Below the pieces are notes generated by a model that was not told where the DNA came from, made no database searches, and was given only the letters and a program-made list of their open reading frames with translations. From NCBI GenBank assembly GCA_905250115.1, contig CAJNOI010000055.1:17029-81028 (forward strand): DNA of 64,000 bases. Reading direction: 5' to 3'. This document shows positions 42,593 through 54,208 of the stretch, in pieces. Within the stretch, counting starts at the first letter, position 1. Each line of letters opens with the position of its first letter. A program made the translations under genes and the position numbers. This stretch comes from Adineta steineri (Eukaryota; Rotifera; Eurotatoria; Adinetida; Adinetidae).

Positions 42593-44575
42593 AAAAGCAT
42601 TATCTAATCATTTCTGACTTGACTAAACTTCGAATTGGACCGACTCTTCTGATAAACATAATTAGAACTTTCTTTCTAAACTTATTTTAGTTTCCCAATA
42701 TACGTTACTCTCATCTTAGTTATTGTTACAAGCCAGTCGACTTTCACATTAACTGGTACTCTTCGTGTGTTTTTTTTCCCTGCACAAGTGTTTTTCTATT
42801 TGTTTATTCTTCTTCATATGTGTATATGCTATTGCATGTTAACTATAGCGCCGCAATACTCATTCCGATCGACCTAGATCGGACGGTACTATTTCAACAT
42901 GTTTTTGTTGTGTGTGCGTTTCCTCTTCTTCTTTCTTAGTACTTGATCCAACGAGGAAATATAATATTTTATACTTGATGCCCTCTAAGATATTTCAAGG
43001 TACTTTACGATAGTTCACTCTACTTTAACATGTTTCAATGCACTCCTATAAACGTAAGTGACGTTAACACCATATTTGCCTAGGAATCTGTTCTAGTTGT
43101 TCCGGTGCGGTTTCACGTACAATTCAAGAACTCTATTCAAGTGTATACTCGGATCTTCACTTACGTGAGACAAAGAATTTTATAATGTATGAAGTAAAGA
43201 TAAAAGGATAAAGGCAATACATCAAACAAGAAGAAATAGTATGACGGGGACAGACATTGTTACAATCAGTTTCATTCAATTCCGGAATCGGAAAATAAAG
43301 GTCTAAGGTAATGATCAATTTTTAGTTTTGGGTGTAAGTGTGAGTGGATGCGGATCTGAAATTTAAGATTAGATAATCCCACACGCACAAACACTCAATA
43401 TATGCCTTTTTGAATTGTTTACGAAAAAATAATTTTTTTATTAAAAAAATTCTTTATTAAAATTTTTTATATTTCTTGCCGTTATTCAACCTTTTATTAA
43501 AAGAATTCTTTATTAACATTTTTTTGACCTTTTTTGTGCTTTTTATGAAAAATCCTTTATTTAAATCTCTCTTCAAAAAATCTGTCTTTTGAGTAAAAAA
43601 ATGAATTTTAAAAAAATTCTAAAGAAAAACTAGCTTCAGATTCGAATTCTTCGACCTCCAAAACCATTGGTCAAGTTTTATTACTCATAATGTTTTTTTT
43701 AATCTTTGCCTTTGACCCTGGCACAGGCAGACATACAGACAGACAAACGCATTTTCGTTTTTTCGTATCACACCCTCCTTATAGTCAAAGGAATAATAAT
43801 CCTATTTATTATTTTTTCAATTATTGTCACTTTCCGTAAGTCAAGAAGCAATTATAATAAATAAATGTCAATTATCTAATATAGAGAAAATATACTTGAA
43901 CCCAGCCATCTTGAGGATGTGAGTTCGAATATGAAAGATAAATTTGGAGTCAACACATTCACAACAGTATCTTCATCGTCCAGATAGCTGAGATCAAGAA
44001 TCGCATTTGAATGTATGAAAGATATATCTCTAAAAATGGATCACTATCTGCGCAGAGTAGACGTAGCGGAGTGAAAGTTCAAAACAATGTGAAGTGGTTT
44101 AACATGCTACTTCGGTATTTTTTTGATGTTCAGCAGTTTTTGATATTTTTCAAATACAAATCGGTTATTTATATGATAGGAATCTCTTTTTCTTTTCAGT
44201 TCCAGAGGATACATCACAATTTCTCGGATATTTATATACCAAATATTTCATTAAGAGCTTGTTTATGAGCTTACATCCGATTATAACTTAAAAATTTGAG
44301 ATTTAATTAAAAGGAAGCATCTAATAAAAAAGAAGAGAATGACGTATTTTGTAAATTATAAATTTTCCTCTCTAGACCTTTAAGGTAAGCGAAACTTATT
44401 AATATTTTCCCTTTATCTACTTAATAGTTTTTTCTAATGAAAACACGGAAAAAAATATTGTGTTGCCATTTCCTTTATTCACCGGAAACACATAGAAAAA
44501 TTGCTTATAAGAAGAGAAAGATCTGAAAAGAGACATAACTTAGTTTTCATTATCAAAGTTTATTCTCGCTGCAAA
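42593..44575. other. Intergenic with AT-rich internal repeats
   Basis: Almost 2 kb. It holds the palindrome at 43329 and an imperfect AT-rich repetition at about 43430-43560 built on TTTTATTAAAA(G/A)AATTC followed by TTTATTAA. A + strand frame at 44011-44268 has no support. A CAGACA-rich patch at 43729-43748 is a short microsatellite. Confidence 0.5.
43329..43397. repeat. G/T-C/A palindrome
   Basis: The left arm TTGGGTGTAAGTGTGAGTGG and right arm CCCACACGCACAAACACTCA pair imperfectly with a loop of about 30 bp. Confidence 0.7.
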
Positions 44576-45598
44576 ATGACTCTCGATCTAACTTTAGTTA
44601 TCATACAATTATATCGTTGTATTACTCCTTTTGTATTTTTTTTTGGTACACTTGGTTCTATCTTAAACATTTTCATTTTTTCACGAAAAAAGTTACGTAT
44701 CTATGCATGTTCACTTTATTATCTTACACAGTCAATTATTAGTGTTTACTTTCTTTATACAACTATATTATATCGATATCTAAATGAAGGATATTAAATT
44801 AATCTTGTTGGACCTTCACAATCACTTTGCAAATACATTCTCTATACTACTTTTACATGTAGTTCACTTTCACCATTATTTATTGTTTGGAGTTCAATTG
44901 ATCGTTATTTGGCATCTTCGCCATCGCAAAGACTAAGAGGTTTGAGCAAGGTGAAATATACAATCTATACAATACCAATAACTATTATATCTATTCATTT
45001 TCTTTTTATCTATGTGCTAATATATTTTGGCATTTCTAGCTCGGTGACTCTTGGCTGCACTACTATTGGGTATGGAAGTATAACTCAGGCACATACTTTC
45101 TTCAAATCCTTAGGTTTGACTGTCTTTGTGCTCTGTCTATTAATTGGATTTAGTGTTTTGACTTTCAAAAATGCTCAACGACAACGACAATTAGTCCATG
45201 CTACCAATTTTACTGCACATGAACGACAAAATCGACAAATGATCACACTAATGCTGTGTCAGTCGTTTAACTATCTTATTCTTGTCTTTCCAAGCGCAAT
45301 TATAAATATCTACACATCATTTATTCCACCACAAACAAGTGCGCAACTTCTCTTTATCTATAAACTTTTCAACTTTCTAGCCTTTATTCATCCTGCAACT
45401 TCTTTCTATCTCAACACGTTAGTTTCACGCATTTACCGACATGAACTAATTAAAAACTTAGACAAAATGGTTAAATATATATTCCATTCGGCTGTCATAG
45501 AACGACGTATGTTACAAGCTGGACAGGAGCAACAAAATACAGTTATTCTAAGGACAAGAATAGTAACAACAGCTCCACAGGTGGAAATAGGAGTTTGA
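44576..45598 (+). pseudogene. Rhodopsin-like GPCR with a single in-frame stop
   Basis: The frame starts MTLDLTLVIIQLYRCITPFV and runs 341 codons in one exon. Helix 1 is VFFFGTLGSILNIFIFSRKK. After RYLNEGY a TAA occurs at 44795-44797, then the same frame resumes INLVGPSQSLCKYILYTTFT with a Cys before helix 3, and WSSIDRYLASS carries an intact DRY motif. Helices 4-7 are complete (FLFIYVLIYFGI, SLGLTVFVLCLLIGFSVLTF, MITLMLCQSFNYLILVFPSA, NFLAFIHPATSFYLNTLVSR), followed by a basic tail. The stop lies in the extracellular loop between helices 2 and 3; CAA or GAA to TAA is the simplest origin. An initiation at an internal Met cannot rescue helix 1-2. It is otherwise a full-length orphan receptor of the invertebrate expanded type. 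Either newly inactivated or a sequence error. Confidence 0.78.
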
Positions 45599-46200
45599 AG
45601 AAAACATTTTTAGTCTTTACCAGCGAGTAATTACCGCTGTCGTCGTTATATACTTCTTCTTAATGTATATCTCTTTTTTTTGTTGACTCTTTTTATGTAA
45701 TAAATATACAGAAAAGGTTTAACTACAGTTTATTTTTACATCCTAGAACAAAATGAGTATGTTTAAAACTAAGTCTCACAAGTGTTAACATTGTATAAGA
45801 TCTATAAGAAATAATAAGATGTGGGTGTGTGAACTATATCTACTTCATCCACATCCTCAAGATCATTGTGATTTTTTAATTAGTGGCAAAATGTCAACAC
45901 TTCTTCAGTGTCTCGGCGAACACACAGAAAAAGAAATCACTTTTTCAAATAATTTTCATCATTAATGTATACAATTTATCAAGATATCTTTCAAAACTTC
46001 ATTCAATTTCTATTAATGAACTAAAGAAACTTTTTTACGTTATACAACATGAAGATAAAATAAAAATTAATCGAAATGAATTACAGAAAAAAAGAAGTTC
46101 AAGGTGTCATAGATGATTATGAATAGACCAACAATATTTTCGTTTGATGATCTTGGCAAGGGAATTGAATTAATATTGTTTTTTCTATCAAGATACTTTA
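45599..46200. other. Intergenic
   Basis: The region holds the palindrome at 45817. The + strand frame 45883-46116 is not supported by domains or splice sites. Confidence 0.5.
45817..45864. repeat. G/T-C/A palindrome
   Basis: The left arm AAGATGTGGGTGTGTGA and right arm TCATCCACATCCTCAAGAT pair; the ends AAGAT and CCTCAAGAT are typical of the family. Confidence 0.75.
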
Positions 46201-46912
46201 TCAGCGACAATCAGTATGGAAAATACCGACACTATTTGTGCATGCCACAATAATATCAAAGTGACCATCACTATTCACATCTTTTATTGTAACAAATTTT
46301 GAGAAAGAATTCATTGAATAAGCTAATTGATTAGTGAAATTACCATCACCCGTGTTAAAGAATATTCGCGACAACAATGTCTAATGCATTATCATTAATA
46401 ATATCACCTATCGCCACAAAATTCGGAGAACAATCAGTTGTATAAGTTGTCGACTTTGAAAATATACCATCACCATCATTAAAAGATATAGCAATATTAT
46501 TGAAACCGATGTATGTAACGATAATATCGAGTTTGTCGTCACCATCAACATCTGCTACCACTAACCGTTGCAGAATCTCCTTACAATGATACATTATAAC
46601 AAAAATAAATGTTCAATTACCAGTATTGAAATAAATAGGAATTTGTGGACTGGACCTGTATAAAATGATCATGTTGGCATAATGATCACCATTCAAATCA
46701 CCTTCTATAGCAATAAAAGACATTCGATTGATATTATACAAATGCATGTTTTCAAAATGAGTGCCATTGGCATTGTTGAGATAAAAATTCACCCCGTATC
46801 TGTTAAGATCGTTGTTGGCCTTTCGAATCATATCAGAATGTCGAGGTCGAGGATGTGGCTGTGAATGTACTATGCATCGCCCAAGTTCTCTTCCACCTAC
46901 ACCCACACCCAC
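46201..46912 (-). pseudogene. FG-GAP (integrin-alpha type) repeat gene remnant, truncated 5' end
   Basis: The minus strand encodes three calcium-binding FG-GAP-like repeats: IEGDLNGDHYANMIILYR, VADVDGDDKLDIIVTYIGFN with ISFNDGDGIFSKSTTYTTD, and IGDIINDNALDIVVANI. After a one-base shift the frame continues with FFNTGDGNFTNQLAYSMNSF, VTIKDVNSDGHFDIIVACTN, then a TGA at 46201-46203. The DxDGDDxLD-type loops mark the repeats. An intron with GTAATT donor lies at about 46617-46593. The 5' end stops at a palindrome (46846-46917) with no signal peptide or further repeats upstream, so the beginning is lost. Multi-repeat secreted FG-GAP proteins are usual in rotifers. Given the truncation and frame break this is a dead fragment. 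Confidence 0.65.
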
Positions 46913-46917
46913 ACCCC
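46846..46917. repeat. G/T-C/A palindrome at the truncated end of the FG-GAP remnant
   Basis: The left arm GAGGATGTGGCTGTGA and right arm CCACCTACACCCACACCCAC (continuing ACCCC) pair imperfectly. The loop contains GTACTATGCATCGCCC, shared with the element at 40408. Confidence 0.8.
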
Positions 46918-47129
46918 GCCATGAGTTGTATAAATAAGTGGAAACTCAGACTAGGATGTAGGTCTGAGTAAGCAACGCTCATACTCTTAAAATGGTCATA
47001 AACGATTTATTCTTGTTTTGAATAGGAAAAAGAGTTTGATAAAAAAAGAACTGAAAGCGAGTATAATATTAGCAAAAAAATTGAACAAGTGTCATTAAGT
47101 CTTTTTAGTATAAGATACTGTTTTAAATA

Positions 47130-48915
47130 TTAATTCGCGTGATAAATCACTTTCTCCCAAGTTGTATCGTCGTTAAGATATAAAGTCGCTCCACAGCGAT
47201 ATCCACCACCACCTGCTGTGTGCCAGCATAGACGATAGTCTGCGTCTATTGAGACTGTGTCACAACTAGTGCGGCTCACTGTATCATTACCATTGACAAA
47301 ACCCCAAGACCATGAATCTGAATAGTACCAACCGACTCCATTGGTCACATAAGCACAGTTCTGTGCTGAACCACAGTCGTGTAGAACAGCAGATCGATCC
47401 CCCATTGCTGCTACAGTTAATACCGCACTCCCAACTGGACGACAACCCAATAACAGTCGCGTTCCATTGCATAACGCCAATATACCTGGGAGATTAGCTG
47501 CAGACATATTCGTTGCATAGGTTGCCGTATAGCATGGTGACCATGCACTGGATAATAAAGATGTGGCCAAATTGAGCTGCACTCCAGCGAATGAGTCTAT
47601 GCCTAAAAGAAGATATGATTGAAAGATCATTTGTGTCGCTGGTCTCACGTTAAACATCTTGAAAAGATGTGGGTGTAGGTGTGACTGTCAAAGAATCAAC
47701 TACTCACACCCACACACACATCCTCAAGACTAGTAGTGTTATTCAAACGAAATCAATGAAGCAAAAAATAAACTCGGATTATTGTCAGTTGCATTTCATA
47801 AGGTACCTGTTGATGTTGTCTGTGAGACATTGGTAATCCTTCTTGCAGTTGTTGTTGTAACTTCAAAAAGAGAGAAAGAGAGAAAATAGACGTTCATTAC
47901 TAAATCTTGAGTAGTGTACAAATCGTTAATTCGAATCGAATTTTCAAGCTTTATAACATATCTTGCGAATTTTGAATACGCATTATTCGAATCTTCGAGT
48001 TTTCTGCTATTCAATTAATTACAATGTGAGAAGCAAGAGTGTGAATGGGAGGAACTTCCTTGAGGGAGAGGGCATAAGATCCTCAGCCCGTCAACCACAC
48101 TCTTACCTTCTCATTGTGAACAGTGAAAGAATAGAAAAGTTTGAAACTCGAACAAGATTTTTGAATTATACATGTATGTAGACCTTGATTTAAAGAGGGA
48201 CATATCAAAACCCCACTTACCTCTTGTTGTTGATCGAGTTGTATTTGTAAGGCCTCCTGCACGTGCTATAAAAAGAGATGTAAGTAAGAAATGTAAATTC
48301 ACCGAATGTTAGCGATTTCAATCATGCTGAATTTTAAGAAGCAAAAGTACATACTCGTCGTTGTGGTTCGTACTGTTGTCGTTGTTGTAGCTATTCGAAG
48401 ACAAAAAAATGTAAAAATTATCTTCAGTATCTCTCAATCTTTTACCTGTTGTATTACTTGGACAAACGAGTTTATTTGCCAAAGCTAGTGGGTAACAGAC
48501 TGGTTGACCACAGCGTGTACTGTTGACACAGACTGTATTTTCAATAGGACATGTTCGATTATCCGTATTGCAACGGACAACATCGGTACAAGACAAAACG
48601 GCTGAAGCACAAATTCCTACACTTGGACTTCTCGTCAACGAAAAACATTCGCAATTACGATTGGATGAACATGGTGTCCGTTGAGAGTTACATGCCGTGA
48701 AATTACATGTTGAAATCGTTGTGCTATCTAAGAGAAGAACAAAAGAAAATAATGAAAATAATTCTAAATCAATTACTGGGTAATTGTTGTTGTTCGGAGA
48801 TATTTCTATTAGAGAAAGATGAGAATGAATTTAATATTCTAAACACAATATTGAATACTTACACTAAAACTATAATATAGTAGAAAAATACCAAAACTAA
48901 TCTTGAAATTGTCAT
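47130..48915 (-). CDS. Modular secreted protein: Cys-rich N-terminus, Thr-rich micro-exon linker, C-terminal Trp/Cys-rich domain
   Basis: Seven exons: 48915-48863, 48805-48777, 48727-48446, 48390-48355, 48265-48221, 47860-47807 and 47602-47130 (323 residues, phases agree). A signal peptide (MTISRLVLVFFYYIIVLV) is followed by a Cys-rich module: STCNFTACNSQRTPCSS, NCECFSLTRSPSVGICASAV, TCPIENTVCVNSTRCGQPVC. Three small exons of 36, 45 and 54 nt encode Thr-rich linkers (TTTTTVRTTTTT, TRAGGLTNTTRSTTR, TTTTARRITNVSQTTST). The C-terminal 157 residues (GIDSFAGVQLNLATSLLSSA, CNGTRLLLGCRPVGSAVLTV, NGVGWYYSDSWSWGFVNGND, YRLCWHTAGGGGYRCG) form a conserved domain that I recall also from bacterial, including cyanobacterial, proteins; its function is unknown. 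Two hairpins lie in its introns. Extracellular, probably O-glycosylated. Confidence 0.83.
47660..47729. repeat. G/T-C/A palindrome inside an intron
   Basis: The left arm GATGTGGGTGTAGGTGTGA and right arm TCACACCCACACACACATCC, then TCAAGA. It lies in the intron 47603-47806 of the modular secreted gene. Confidence 0.85.
48022..48117. repeat. Inverted repeat inside an intron
   Basis: CAATGTGAGAAGCAAGAGTG (48022 on) is the near-complement of ACTCTTACCTTCTCATTG (ending about 48116). It has a different composition from the G/T-C/A family although the inner part (GGGAGGAACTTCCTTGAGGG) includes TTGAGGG. It lies in the intron 47861-48220. Confidence 0.65.
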
Positions 48916-49316
48916 CTTTGTGAGAAGTATTTTGAATTTGAGACAAACAAAATTCACTGAATGTGAAACTTCTTTCAACGTTCCTTACTCATATAGACGC
49001 TGTTGGAGACGAGAATGAATGACGCAGTCGGATTCTTCTAGAATGAAGTCACTTTATTTTTTCTCTCGAAAAAAATAATTTCTAATGTATACTGCATTTC
49101 ACAAAGGTAATCTTTGTTTCAAACGTCATGTCTACTCACAAAAACAAATCACTCAAGAACTCCTCTACTCTGCCACTTCGTCAACTTGGAAAAAAACCAC
49201 ACCGTATAATAAAAAACACGTATGTGAGCGACTGTTTCAACAAAAATACTTTTTGTTTTGACGGTCGAAAATCGTGATCGGATCAGATCAGATCAGATCA
49301 GATGGTTTCAGCACTC

Positions 49317-49424
49317 TTGAGGGTGTGGGTGTGAGTGTAGATTTTATCTTCTTATTATACCTGTACTCAGACTCATGCCATCACCCTGACCCACACTCAC
49401 ACTCACACTCACATCCACACCCAG
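49317..49424. repeat. G/T-C/A palindrome with expanded right arm
   Basis: The left arm TTGAGGGTGTGGGTGTGAGT and right arm ACTCACACTCACATCCACAC pair; the right arm has extra CACACT units. The loop ATTTTATCTTCTTATTAT matches the class at 13248. Confidence 0.85.
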
Positions 49425-49639
49425 ATCCATATCTGTCTTGCACTTTTGCGGCTACAGATTTCTTCCAGGAGTTCTTGATCCTCTGAACGGTTGTTAATTC
49501 AAAGATAGCAATAAAATTGAAAATATCCTTGTTGAAACCTGCTTCGATCCTGCCAGGAAGTTGAAATTCCGTGGCTCCACATTTTCTATAGGATTTCATC
49601 GTTTTCTCCAGAGCAAACGATGATTTCGTGCAGGATCCT

Positions 49640-49796
49640 GAGAATGAATGTGTATGTCGGTGTGGATATAAGCAGAAGATAAAATATACATCCTCACTCT
49701 CACCTTCACCCATGCACACCCACATCTTTACTTACACCCATCCAGACCAGTCTCCACATCCATCCAGATCAACCTACACATCCACACCCATCCTTT
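49640..49796. repeat. C/A-rich array, probable expanded and eroded palindrome right arm
   Basis: A modest left arm (GAATGTGTATGTCGGTGTGG) is followed by over 100 bp of C/A-rich sequence with ACCCATGCACACCCACATC, ACACCCATCCAGACCAG and CATCCACACCCATCC. Pairing is poor, so family membership is likely but not certain. Confidence 0.5.
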
Positions 49797-50198
49797 TGTT
49801 TCTCACACTCTTTTTTCGGTGAAAAGGAACAAATTCAAGTCATAACTATCGTCGCAAAAACTACTGCGTAAAACATCATTATAGAGAAAAGTTTGTTTTT
49901 TTTCGAAATGAAATTTCTTGTCATTACTGTCTGCTGGGAATAAACACACAAACCAATCCCATTAGATTACTTGGAAGAACGCAAAATCGATGTTGATGCT
50001 GTGAAATATTAGAGAGGTGAGCATGGGGTATAAGAAGAGAGAGACAGTGACGGTGTAACTCTTTTTTTACTCACAGCCTCACCCACATCCATCATACTTT
50101 TCTTTGATACAAAAAAAATTAAAGTGAACTTTTTTATTTAAAAAATATTGTTTGAAAAGTGCTAAAATATTCTTGTGAGATATTGTATTAGTAAGGAA

Positions 50199-50757
50199 TT
50201 AGTTACGAACAATATCATTACACAAACAAAGATCATGATGAGCATGATAATAAGCATTAGCACCAATAGAATGAAAATGAAGACCAGCCTGAAGATCATC
50301 ACCATCGATAATACAAAGATGATAAGTACATGTTGCATCAACACGCTTTTTGAAACGCTCAGAAAAGTTATTATCACGGTAACGTTCCCAATCCTTTGTG
50401 GTCCACTTCTTCCAATTTTGAAGCCATGCGAAAGTTTTTAAATCTCCTGTATAATACCAATCATGGCATCTGCCGCATTTACCACAACGATGACCTTTAC
50501 AAGATCCCATTTCCGCATTAACTGCTTCGAAGTTTTTTAGTTCTTCAATACCTAATAAAAAATACATCATTGAAAAGTGTTCGTAAAACCTAGTATAGTA
50601 ATTTAATTTTGATAAAGGAATATTGACAAATCTTCAGCAAAAATATTTAAAAAAAAAAACATCCCACCGAAAATATCTGAGATATATATCATTTCCTTTC
50701 TATATTTTCTTATATATGAATAGAAAGAAAGAAAACATTCACTACTTTACTTGACAT
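50199..50757 (-). CDS. Small His/Cys-rich protein, unknown function
   Basis: Two exons: 50757-50751 (7 nt, MS plus one base) and 50551-50199, giving 119 residues; a 199-bp intron separates them. The tiny first exon is inferred from a Kozak-like ATG and phase, and a start at 50570 would instead read through the acceptor. The protein reads SIEELKNFEAVNAEMGSCKG, HRCGKCGRCHDWYYTGD, then W-rich KTFAWLQNWKKWTTKDWERY, FKKRVDATCTYHLC and ends HAHHDLCLCNDIVRN. The CxxCxxC arrangement (CGKCGRCH) with later Cys/His residues suggests a zinc- or metal-binding fold. No signal peptide or membrane segment. I think similar short proteins are multi-copy in bdelloids, but I cannot name the family. Confidence 0.66.
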
Positions 50758-51865
50758 CTTGAATAGTGAAGGGGTTTAAACAACCGCTGGAGAATCGAAG
50801 ACCTGAAAAGTCAAATAAAGAAAGCAATTAATATTGTTAATGTATAAAATTCAATGAGTCAAAGAGTAATCATCTACATGTGACACTTTAATTTTAAAAA
50901 TATATTACTTCAACGGTTAAAGTTAAAGTAGGTATATTAAAGATATCTCTGGTCGCAATACATATAAAGAAGACCTCATTTTTGATTAAGTAAAAGCTCT
51001 CTGTGTACGTAGATATGTCCATTATATCATTGGTCGAATCCTAGAAAACTTGTATACAGATTTTATAAATAAATTTAGTTCCAGAAAATCAATCAATTTT
51101 ACATGTAACCGAGTAAGACATTGCTAGACAATCTCTAAGCTATTGAATGAAAATTGAACGTCACATTTGGGAGCTTTTCTATCAGATACTGATGAAGTTA
51201 TAAATAAATAAAAATAATACATTACAAAATTAGTGTAGTAATATTTACCTTTAAAGAATAATCAAATAAAATAAGTGATGTAAATTTCGACGACCGCACG
51301 TTTATATCTCTTCTTTACTACTGTGATTACCCATGCATAGTACTACTTTCTTTCATTTTATTGTAAAAAAACAAGTGGATAAGGCCGTCAGACGAGAGTA
51401 TTAATCGTAAACGCTTTTTTCCCGTCATGCTCGTCGCGAATGTTACCTGTAATTAATATATGACGAGAAAAAAGGACGTAATATTGCACACGTGCGTGTA
51501 AACAAATATAAGAGTCTGTTGTGAATTTGTATTTGTCCTTCGTGGTATATGTAACGTTACCTTCTGTATAAAGAAAGATTGAGTATAATACTGTCGCATT
51601 TTGCTCAAAAAGACTAATCAAATGGCTGAAAAATTAAATTTCAGTTCAGTAGAAGCATAGATGGCACCCTCTGCTTAAATTATATAAATGCATAACTATG
51701 TTGAATAATTTGATTTGATGAAACGAATGATGACTCAACAAACAGCAGTCTACTGACTGATCACGACTTTGAAAGAAGCTCGAAATGATTAAACAAGTTT
51801 AGATGAAATATTAATGTCCCTGAATGTTTTCAAGTTTGACTAGTTGGTTTGGTCAATTTTTCAGT
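50758..51865. other. Intergenic
   Basis: AT-rich spacer holding promoters of two divergent genes (small His/Cys protein and spastin). The minus-strand frame 51388-51621 has no domain support. No repeat recognised. Confidence 0.5.

Positions 51866-54208
<2,343 letters not shown>

Larger units (their letters stand above)
48916..50198. other. Intergenic with two C/A-rich arrays
   Basis: The region holds palindromes at 49317 and 49640, a five-fold GATCA run (49280-49300) and a weak palindrome at 50015-50092 (GAGGTGAGCATGGGGTATAA ... CCTCACCCACATCC). No credible gene; the open frames across the C/A arrays (49274-49822) are translations of the repeats. Confidence 0.5.

Noticed and set aside
10891-45598. 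Idea of a reassigned stop codon (TAG or TAA read as sense)
   Set aside because: Intact genes here end normally in TAA, TAG and TGA, so stops keep their meaning; individual lesions explain the cases better.
49274-49822. His/Ser-Pro-rich open frames on both strands
   Set aside because: They translate the C/A-rich palindrome arrays (CACTCACACTCAC), so they are repeats and not genes.
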